DNA from: Pseudomonadota bacterium
GTDB lineage: Bacteria > Pseudomonadota > Alphaproteobacteria > Rhizobiales > Xanthobacteraceae
NCBI GenBank assembly: GCA_023423415.1
Contig: JAFAFP010000011.1
Span: 1 to 19,195, forward strand
DNA: 19,195 nucleotides
Direction of reading: 5' to 3'
How positions within the stretch are numbered: the first letter of the stretch is position 1; the number at the start of each line of letters is the position of its first letter. A program made the translations under genes and the position numbers. Positions 13,872-19,195 of this stretch are shown piece by piece. The notes beneath the pieces were generated by a model. It was not told the origin of the DNA and did no database searches. It was given only the letters and a program-made list of their open reading frames with translations.

Positions 13872-15479
13872 TTGACTGGATCAGACCGCTTCCAAGCTGA
13901 GACGCCGGATTTGTCTCCAGCCGGTCCTTCTCTTGTCTCTGCGACGCTGCGCGACTGGATGGATAGTCACGCAGCTGGGGCGGGAGATCGGATTGCATGT
14001 GTCGGACCGCATGGTGCGACGACATACCGATCCCTGCATTCCCGCGCGCTTGCGCTGGCATCGCGGCTGCACAGTCTCGGTGTCGCGCGCGGCGATGTGA
14101 TTGCCGTACAGCTGCCCAACGGGCTTGAATTCCTGCTGTCGTATCTTGCCGCTGGATATGTCGGCGCGATCTTGCAAACCGTGCATATGCCATACCGCGC
14201 GGCTGAAATCGTGCCGCTCCTGCAACACAGCCGGGCAAAGCTCCTGATCTGCTTGTCGCGCATCGGAGATTTCAGCCCGACCGAGCTGGTGCTTCTCAAT
14301 CGCGACAAACTGCCGGATATCGCCGCTGTCATGGCAGTCGGCTCCGACGTGCCCGACGGAGCAATTGCTTTCGATGCCGACAAGGAGATGTCGCATGGCG
14401 CGCTGGATGAGCGTCCCAATCCTTCCGATAATTTCCTGCTGCTCTACACCTCGGGGACAACGGCCGCGCCCAAGGGCGTGCCGATTTCGTATCAAAAGTT
14501 TCTGACGAATGCCCGACACAGCGCCCCGGAGCTTGGCGTCGGCGCCGCTTCCATTCTGCTGTCAGGAGCGCCCTTCACACATCTGTACGGCATCTTCTCG
14601 ATCAATCTCGCCCTGTCCCAAGGTGCAACGATCGCGATCCTGCCGGCCTTCACGCCAAAGGCGTTGGCAGAGGCGATCGAAAGCTTGCGGCCGACAGGCA
14701 TATTCGTCGCTCCTGCGCATGTTGCAGCCTGTCTGAATGATGGATTGCTGACTAAGGACAATCTTGCATCGCTGAGCTTCGCATTGATTTCGGGCAGCGT
14801 GTGTCCGCCAGATCTTGCGCGTAGCCTTCAAAGGCTGATGCCAGGCGGTGCAGTGTGCCAGCTCTGGGGTATGAGTGAAATGCAGGCGGGGTCGTTCACT
14901 CGCCCCGGTGATCCGGAAGATATCCGATTGACGACTGCCGGCCGGGCAACGCCGGGTACCGAGCTTCGCGTGTTGGATGACACTGGCGAAACCTGCATCG
15001 ATGTCGAAGGCGAACTGCAAACACGTGGTCTCTCGGTATTCGACGGCTATCTCTCCAATCCTCAGGCGACCAAAGACGCTTTCACGGACGGCGGCTGGTT
15101 TCGAACCGGCGACCTCGCCGAAATTGATGCACGCGGCAACATCAAGATCACGGGACGCATGAAGGAGGTCATCAATCGCGGCGGGGTGAAGTTCAACCCG
15201 GCGGATGTGGAAGCGGCCATCTGCTTGCATCCGGCTGTCGCGAGTTGCGCGATCGTCCCGATGCCAGATCCGGTGCTTGGGGAGCGAGCCTGCTGCTTCA
15301 TGGTCACGCAGCCGAATACCACAGTCGGTCTTGACGATATCAAATCCTGGCTTGCCGAGAAGAACATTGCCAAGAACAAATGGCCAGAGCGGATCGAATT
15401 GATCGCTGAGATGCCGATGACTCCGACGCGCAAGATCAAAAAGGCCGAATTGACGGCTCTTGCTGCAGGCTTTCGATGA
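13872..15479 (+). CDS. Aryl/acyl-CoA ligase (AMP-forming)
   Basis: This 535-residue class I adenylate-forming enzyme starts at TTG 13872, with GGAGG 6 bases upstream; an out-of-frame ATG inside that site leads to an immediate stop. Visible motifs are the P-loop YTSGTTAAPKG (192-202), LWGMSE (331-336), the ribose-binding Asp in RTGD (414), the hinge GRMKEVINRGG (428-438) and a C-terminal PTRKIKKAEL with the probable catalytic Lys521. It converts a carboxylic acid, ATP and CoA to the acyl-CoA. From its neighbours the acid is probably aromatic, for example 2-aminobenzoate or salicylate, but cyclohexane-type acids cannot be excluded. Its stop overlaps the next start by four bases (ATGA at 15476-15479), which implies translational coupling. 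Confidence 0.88.
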   Translation: MTGSDRFQAETPDLSPAGPSLVSATLRDWMDSHAAGAGDRIACVGPHGATTYRSLHSRALALASRLHSLGVARGDVIAVQLPNGLEFLLSYLAAGYVGAILQTVHMPYRAAEIVPLLQHSRAKLLICLSRIGDFSPTELVLLNRDKLPDIAAVMAVGSDVPDGAIAFDADKEMSHGALDERPNPSDNFLLLYTSGTTAAPKGVPISYQKFLTNARHSAPELGVGAASILLSGAPFTHLYGIFSINLALSQGATIAILPAFTPKALAEAIESLRPTGIFVAPAHVAACLNDGLLTKDNLASLSFALISGSVCPPDLARSLQRLMPGGAVCQLWGMSEMQAGSFTRPGDPEDIRLTTAGRATPGTELRVLDDTGETCIDVEGELQTRGLSVFDGYLSNPQATKDAFTDGGWFRTGDLAEIDARGNIKITGRMKEVINRGGVKFNPADVEAAICLHPAVASCAIVPMPDPVLGERACCFMVTQPNTTVGLDDIKSWLAEKNIAKNKWPERIELIAEMPMTPTRKIKKAELTALAAGFR

Positions 15480-16207
15480 TCGACCTTTATACGTGGCTGA
15501 CACCGAACGGGCGCAAGGTGTCGCTGATGCTGGAGGAAACCGGTCTTGCCTATCGCGTCGTTCCCGTTGATATCGGGCGCGGTGACCAGTTCGCACCGGA
15601 CTTCCTGACGATCAGTCCGAACAACAAGATTCCCGCGATTGTGGACCATGACGGCCCGGGAGGGGCGCTGCCGATATTCGAGTCGGGCGCGATCCTGGTT
15701 TATCTCGCAGAAAAATCCGGACGATTTCTGCCCGCCGAGCCTCGGAAGCGTTGGGATGTGTTGCAGTGGCTTCAGTTCCAGACGGCAAGCCTTGGGCCGA
15801 TGCTTGGACAGGCGCAGCATTTCGTCCATTACGCGCCAGAGAAAGTGTCTTATGGCATCGACCGCTACACGGCGGAGGCACGTCGGCTTTACGGCGTCCT
15901 CGATCGGCGTTTGAGTTCGAACGCTTATCTTGCGGGGGCTGACTATTCCATCGCCGACATTGCGACCTGGCCCTGGATCCGCGCCTGGAAAATTCAGGGC
16001 ATCGACCTGTCTGTGTTTCCGCACGTGGCGCGATGGTTGCACGCGATCGAGGAGCGGCCCGCTGTATTGCGAGAACGCGCGGTCCTGGCAGACCGGCGTC
16101 GCGGAACATCGGGGCCGCTAACGAACCAGGAGCGCGACGTCCTTTTTGCGAGCGCGAATGGTAGTCAGGATGCGACCGTAAGCCCTGAAAAAGGATCAGT
16201 AAAATGA
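15476..16207 (+). CDS. Nu-class (YfcG/YghU-like) glutathione S-transferase
   Basis: This 243-residue GST is very close in pattern to E. coli YfcG. It begins MIDLYTWLTPNGRKVSLMLE with the Nu-class TPNGxK motif (9-14), then SPNNKIPAIVD (about 47-57), FESGAILVYLAEKSG (about 68-82), LGPMLGQAQHF and YSIADIATWPWIRAW. Nu-class enzymes bind one or two glutathiones without a Tyr/Ser/Cys catalytic residue and act as disulfide reductases. A Novosphingobium member removes glutathione from a lignin-derived thioether. In this operon it could release the glutathione adduct left by the LigE-like GST; this is inference. The roughly 30 residues after VLAD are an extension beyond the YfcG core. It overlaps both neighbours by four bases. 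Confidence 0.88.
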   Translation: MIDLYTWLTPNGRKVSLMLEETGLAYRVVPVDIGRGDQFAPDFLTISPNNKIPAIVDHDGPGGALPIFESGAILVYLAEKSGRFLPAEPRKRWDVLQWLQFQTASLGPMLGQAQHFVHYAPEKVSYGIDRYTAEARRLYGVLDRRLSSNAYLAGADYSIADIATWPWIRAWKIQGIDLSVFPHVARWLHAIEERPAVLRERAVLADRRRGTSGPLTNQERDVLFASANGSQDATVSPEKGSVK

Positions 16208-18540
16208 AAGTGGCCGTAGTCGGCGGCGGTCCTGCCGGACTCTATTTTGCGCTCCTTTTGAAGAAGGGCTTTCCGTCAGACGAGATTGTTGTCTACGAAC
16301 GCAACCGCGCCGACGACACCTTTGGTTTCGGGATCGTCTTGTCTGACGAAACCCTGGGCAATCTGCGGACTGCCGACGAAGAAAGCTGGCGCGAGATTCG
16401 TGACAACTTTGCTTATTGGGACGACCTTTATACGCATTATGAAGGCGAGGTATTGCGCTCCACCGGACATGGTTTCTCGGGTGTGGAAAGACTTACGCTG
16501 CTCAAAATTCTGCAGAAGCGTTGCGAAGAGCTTGGCGTCGATGTCCGTTTTGGTGAGGAGGCGCCGGATATTGCCGGGCTTGCAGCCAGCACGGATTTGG
16601 TGATTGGCGCGGATGGGGTGAACAGCGCAGTCCGGGACGCTCTGAAAGATCGAATTCTGCCGCGGGTCGATTTGAGGACGAATCGATTTGTCTGGCTGGG
16701 CTCGACGCTGCCACTGCCGGGTTTCACGTATTTCTTTGTGAAGGACGCGTCCGGAGGTGTCTGGTCGGTCCATTCCTATCAATACAAGCGCGGAGCCTCG
16801 ACCATCGTCGTCGAGACGTCGGCGGAAAATTTCGCGCGCTCAGGTCTCGATGAGGCCGATGAAAAGGCTACGGCAAGATTCCTGGAGGGTTTGCTGGCCG
16901 ACTTCCTGCGCGGTCATCCGCTTTCGGTCAATCGCTCGATCTGGCGACGCTTTCCGACCATCCGATGCAAGTCGTGGCACCATCAGAATGTCGTTCTGCT
17001 TGGCGATGCGGCCCATACGGCGCATTTCTCGATCGGCTCGGGCACAAAACTTGCGCTTGAGGATGCGATAGCGTTGTTCGGTGCTGTTTCAGAACAGCGC
17101 AACAACATTCCCGAAGCCCTGGCAATCTATGAGACCAGACGCCGTGAGGAAGTCGAGAAGACGCAGCACGCCGCGGATGTGAGTTTGCGCTGGTTCGAAA
17201 CCGTCCATCGCCTGTGGGGGATGGAGCCAATACAATTCAATTACAGTTTGCTGTCGCGGTCCAAACAGATCACGCACGAGAATCTGCGAATGCGGGATCC
17301 GGCGCTGGTTGAGGATATCGAGCGATGGTTTCAGCAAGATAGCAGTATGCAGGCCGCTTCAGAAGCACGCGACAACGCGCGGCCTCGACCACCAATGTTT
17401 ACGCCGTTCCGGCTGAGATCGGTTGAATTGGCAAACCGGGTGGTCGTTTCGCCCATGTGTCAATATTCAGCCGAGGACGGCCTGCCGAATGACTGGCATC
17501 TCATGCATCTCGGCTCGCGTGCCGTGGGTGGGGCCGGTCTGATCGTAACCGAAATGACGGTCGTGTCGCGGGATGGGCGGATCACTCCGGGATGTGCAGG
17601 AATGTACCAGCCGGCGCATGTTCATGCTTGGAAGCGGATTGTCGACTTCGTCCATCAGCACAGCGCTGCGAAGATTTGCCTGCAATTGGGGCATGCGGGC
17701 CGTAAAGGGTCTACGCAGCTCGGCTGGGAAGACATGGATCGCCCGCTCAAAGCCGATAACTGGTCTCTTATTTCGGCGTCGGCGATTCCGTATTTCCCGG
17801 ACAGCCAGGTGCCGCGCGAGATGACGCGCGACGATATGGATCAGGTCCGCGATCAGTTCGTTGCTGCCGCAGGCAGCGCGAATGAGAGCGGGTTCGATAT
17901 GATCGAACTGCATCTCGCGCACGGTTATCTTCTTGCAAGCTTCCTTTCTCCGGTCACGAATCGACGGATCGACGACTATGGCGGTTCGCTTGAAAACCGG
18001 ATGCGTTTCCCCTTGGAGGTTTTCGACGCCGTTCGTCGGCGCTGGCCATCGGACAAGCCGATCAGCGTGCGTCTGTCGGCGACCGACTGGATCGAAGACG
18101 AGGGATTGACGGGCGACGATGCGGTTCAGATTGCGCGGATGCTCAAGGAGCATGGTTGCGATCTGATCGATGTTTCGACGGGACAGACATCGCCGGACTC
18201 CCGGCCGGTTTACGGACGGATGTATCAGACACCGTTTGCGGAGCAGATCAGGGCCGAGGTCGGGATGCCGACAATGGCTGTCGGGGCGATTACAAGCGCG
18301 GATCAGGTCAACACCATTCTCGCCTCCGGGAGAGCGGATCTTGTCGCACTCGCGAGGCCGCATCTCGCCGACCCGCATTTCACGCTCAAGGCCGCTGCCG
18401 AATACGAAGTCGATGATTGTGTCTGGCCGGTGCAGTATCTCTCAGGACGCCAGCAACTGCTTTCCTCCGTCAAGAAAGCAAAAGCGGAGGCGCAGTTGAC
18501 CGCAGCCGCTCTCAAGAAGTTGCAAGGAGTCATCCAGTGA
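16204..18540 (+). CDS. Aryl-CoA monooxygenase/reductase fusion (FAD plus OYE)
   Basis: This is a 778-residue two-domain flavoprotein. Residues 1 to about 380 are a group A FAD monooxygenase: GGGPAG (7-12), the DG motif in GADGVNSAVRD (135-144) and GDAAHTAHFSIGSG (267-280). Residues about 396-740 are an Old-Yellow-Enzyme domain: SPMCQYSA with Cys419, the His570/His573 pair in ELHLAHGYL, DDYGGSLENR and the closing phosphate-binding region near ALARP. Size and order match 2-aminobenzoyl-CoA monooxygenase/reductase, which hydroxylates and then reduces the ring. Databases often label this architecture bifunctional salicylyl-CoA 5-hydroxylase/oxidoreductase. The upstream ligase and downstream thioesterase agree with a CoA-thioester substrate. 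The ATG at 16204 has AAAGGA 8 bases upstream and overlaps the GST stop (ATGA). Both flavin domains look intact. Confidence 0.9.
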   Translation: MKVAVVGGGPAGLYFALLLKKGFPSDEIVVYERNRADDTFGFGIVLSDETLGNLRTADEESWREIRDNFAYWDDLYTHYEGEVLRSTGHGFSGVERLTLLKILQKRCEELGVDVRFGEEAPDIAGLAASTDLVIGADGVNSAVRDALKDRILPRVDLRTNRFVWLGSTLPLPGFTYFFVKDASGGVWSVHSYQYKRGASTIVVETSAENFARSGLDEADEKATARFLEGLLADFLRGHPLSVNRSIWRRFPTIRCKSWHHQNVVLLGDAAHTAHFSIGSGTKLALEDAIALFGAVSEQRNNIPEALAIYETRRREEVEKTQHAADVSLRWFETVHRLWGMEPIQFNYSLLSRSKQITHENLRMRDPALVEDIERWFQQDSSMQAASEARDNARPRPPMFTPFRLRSVELANRVVVSPMCQYSAEDGLPNDWHLMHLGSRAVGGAGLIVTEMTVVSRDGRITPGCAGMYQPAHVHAWKRIVDFVHQHSAAKICLQLGHAGRKGSTQLGWEDMDRPLKADNWSLISASAIPYFPDSQVPREMTRDDMDQVRDQFVAAAGSANESGFDMIELHLAHGYLLASFLSPVTNRRIDDYGGSLENRMRFPLEVFDAVRRRWPSDKPISVRLSATDWIEDEGLTGDDAVQIARMLKEHGCDLIDVSTGQTSPDSRPVYGRMYQTPFAEQIRAEVGMPTMAVGAITSADQVNTILASGRADLVALARPHLADPHFTLKAAAEYEVDDCVWPVQYLSGRQQLLSSVKKAKAEAQLTAAALKKLQGVIQ

Positions 18541-18962
18541 GCGATCGCGGGTCCGGGATGCAGGTGGCCCTGGAGACGATCATCGAATGGGGAGATTGCG
18601 ACGAAGCAGGGATCGTCTTCTATCCGCGCTATTTCTATTGGATGGATTGCGCCTTCCAGAAATTTCTTCGCTTGAGGGGGTCGAGTCAGCGCGAGCTGCG
18701 ATCCAAATTCGGTGCACGCGGTACGCCTTTGGTGTCTGCGAAAGCCGATTTCAGGGCGCCGGCAACATACGATCAACCGCTTGTCGTGAAAGCCGCCGTC
18801 ATCGAGTGGGGGCGCTCCAGTTTCCGCCTTGCGTATCGCGGGCTGAGTCAGGATACGCTCATATTTGAGGGCGAAGAGACGCGGATATGGGCTGTACCGG
18901 GTGTGGGAGGAGGAATCCGTACGGCACCGGTTCCTTCCGAAGTCCAGAAAATGATGTCATGA
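18537..18962 (+). CDS. 4-Hydroxybenzoyl-CoA-type thioesterase
   Basis: This is a 141-residue hotdog-fold thioesterase. The GTG at 18537 is chosen because AAGGAG lies 7 bases upstream and it overlaps the previous stop as GTGA. The catalytic motif WGDCDEAGIVFYPRYFYWMD (18-37) matches Pseudomonas 4-hydroxybenzoyl-CoA thioesterase, with the nucleophile Asp at 22. The GTPLVSAKADFRAPATYDQPL stretch also follows that enzyme closely. It should release the aromatic acid from its CoA thioester in the cytosol, after the fusion enzyme has acted or as a safety valve for trapped CoA. If the fusion enzyme is a 5-hydroxylase, the product would be a 5-hydroxylated benzoate such as gentisate or 5-hydroxyanthranilate. 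That step is inferred. Confidence 0.88.
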   Translation: MSDRGSGMQVALETIIEWGDCDEAGIVFYPRYFYWMDCAFQKFLRLRGSSQRELRSKFGARGTPLVSAKADFRAPATYDQPLVVKAAVIEWGRSSFRLAYRGLSQDTLIFEGEETRIWAVPGVGGGIRTAPVPSEVQKMMS

Positions 18963-19027
18963 GCATGACAAGCCGTCGTAACCAAACCGGTCGACCGGTC
19001 AGGCGAACAGCGTACGGACATCCATGA
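18959..19027 (+). CDS. Possible 22-residue linker ORF
   Basis: This frame of 22 codons plus stop runs exactly from the thioesterase stop to the livH start. Its ATG overlaps the thioesterase TGA (ATGA at 18959-18962) and its TGA overlaps the livH ATG (ATGA at 19024-19027). The peptide is basic (MSMTSRRNQTGRPVRRTAYG and two more residues). The ribosome-binding site is weak. It may carry ribosomes across the gap to livH rather than encode a functional peptide. Chance is possible in so short a stretch. Confidence 0.35.
   Translation: MSMTSRRNQTGRPVRRTAYGHP
18986..18999. promoter_or_regulatory. Perfect 14-bp palindrome before livH
   Basis: ACCGGTCGACCGGT is fully self-complementary and lies 25 bases before the livH start codon. 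As RNA it would form a 5-bp stem with a UCGA loop. It could be an operator, or a hairpin that tunes expression of the permease genes relative to the enzymes. No promoter is evident beside it. Confidence 0.4.
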
Positions 19028-19195
19028 GTACGACGCTCCTCCTTGTGCAGACCTTGAACGGTCTGCAACTCGGCGTTCTGCTGTTCCTGATCGCGGCGGG
19101 ATTGACGCTGGTGTTCGGCGTGATGGATTTCATCAATCTCGCGCACGGCGTCCAGTACATGCTGGGCGCCTATCTCGCGGTGATGTTCTACGCGA
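19024..19195 (+). CDS. livH: LivH-type ABC permease (3' end outside window)
   Basis: The frame starts at ATG 19024 and stays open to the window edge, giving the first 57 residues. They read MSTTLLLVQTLNGLQLGVLL, then FLIAAGLTLVFGVMDFINLAHG and YMLGAYLAVMFYA. The GLTLVFGVMDFINLAHG stretch is the family signature of LivH branched-chain-type inner-membrane permeases, and the first helices are clear. LivM, LivG and LivF genes usually follow, presumably beyond the window. It would form the uptake system together with the binding protein encoded upstream in the same operon, an unusual split in which five enzyme, GST or linker reading frames separate the two transporter genes. Confidence 0.88.
   Translation, partial: MSTTLLLVQTLNGLQLGVLLFLIAAGLTLVFGVMDFINLAHGVQYMLGAYLAVMFYA

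Noticed and set aside
1..19195. CRISPR array, insertion sequence or rRNA
   Set aside because: No regularly spaced repeats with spacers, no transposase frame with terminal inverted repeats and no rRNA sequence were seen.

Overview
The window looks like a chromosomal segment of an alphaproteobacterium of the Bradyrhizobium/Rhodopseudomonas/Afipia type. The reasons are a high G+C content (about 60% by eye, not computed), several small secreted Tyr/Arg/Gly-rich proteins and an SH3b-DUF1236 protein of the kind common in that order, a DUF2924 remnant, and a LivJ/LivH-type aromatic-acid uptake and CoA-ligase locus. This assignment is inference from gene content.

Left part (1 to about 7,480): housekeeping and envelope genes. 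In order these are the 3' end of a small secreted Arg/Val-rich protein; a secreted Tyr/Arg-rich protein; a PilZ protein followed by a single-pass membrane protein (minus strand); a secreted SH3b-DUF1236 protein (minus); a two-helix membrane protein; a secreted Gly/Tyr-rich protein; a DUF1993 protein (minus); an APC-family amino-acid permease; and a secreted caspase-like (C14) protein with a 57-nt repeat coding for a Val/Pro/Glu-rich stalk (minus). Hairpins separate the convergent pairs at 759-791 and 3683-3762, and a minus-strand terminator lies at 1752-1790.

Boundary (about 7,480 to 7,990): about 500 bases with no intact gene. It holds a truncated DUF2924 relic directly behind the nicX-like stop codon and an isolated tRNA T-arm-like motif. 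It reads as an old insertion or recombination scar at the edge of the catabolic region.

Right part (7,987 to the end): aromatic catabolism. A minus-strand pair encodes an alpha/beta hydrolase and a NicX-type 2,5-dihydroxypyridine dioxygenase homologue, divergent from a LysR regulator. Next, a MarR regulator is divergent from a long plus-strand operon: LigE-like GST, aromatic/branched-chain-type ABC binding protein, aryl-CoA ligase, Nu-class (YfcG-like) GST, a 778-residue FAD monooxygenase fused to an Old-Yellow-Enzyme reductase (2-aminobenzoyl-CoA monooxygenase/reductase or salicylyl-CoA 5-hydroxylase type), a 4-hydroxybenzoyl-CoA-type thioesterase, a possible 22-codon linker ORF and the start of livH, which runs off the window. 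Four-base overlaps join most genes from the ligase on. A perfect 13-bp palindrome covers the predicted -10 box of the operon and is a good MarR operator candidate.

Proposed working: the ABC system imports an aromatic acid, the ligase makes its CoA thioester, the fusion enzyme hydroxylates or reduces the ring, and the thioesterase releases the acid. The two glutathione enzymes suggest that the original substrate carries an ether or another glutathione-reactive group, cleaved first by the LigE-like GST and then cleared of glutathione by the Nu-class GST. The NicX-like dioxygenase and hydrolase could open a para-hydroxylated (amino)aromatic ring, but they are under a separate regulator. The real substrate cannot be read from the sequence.
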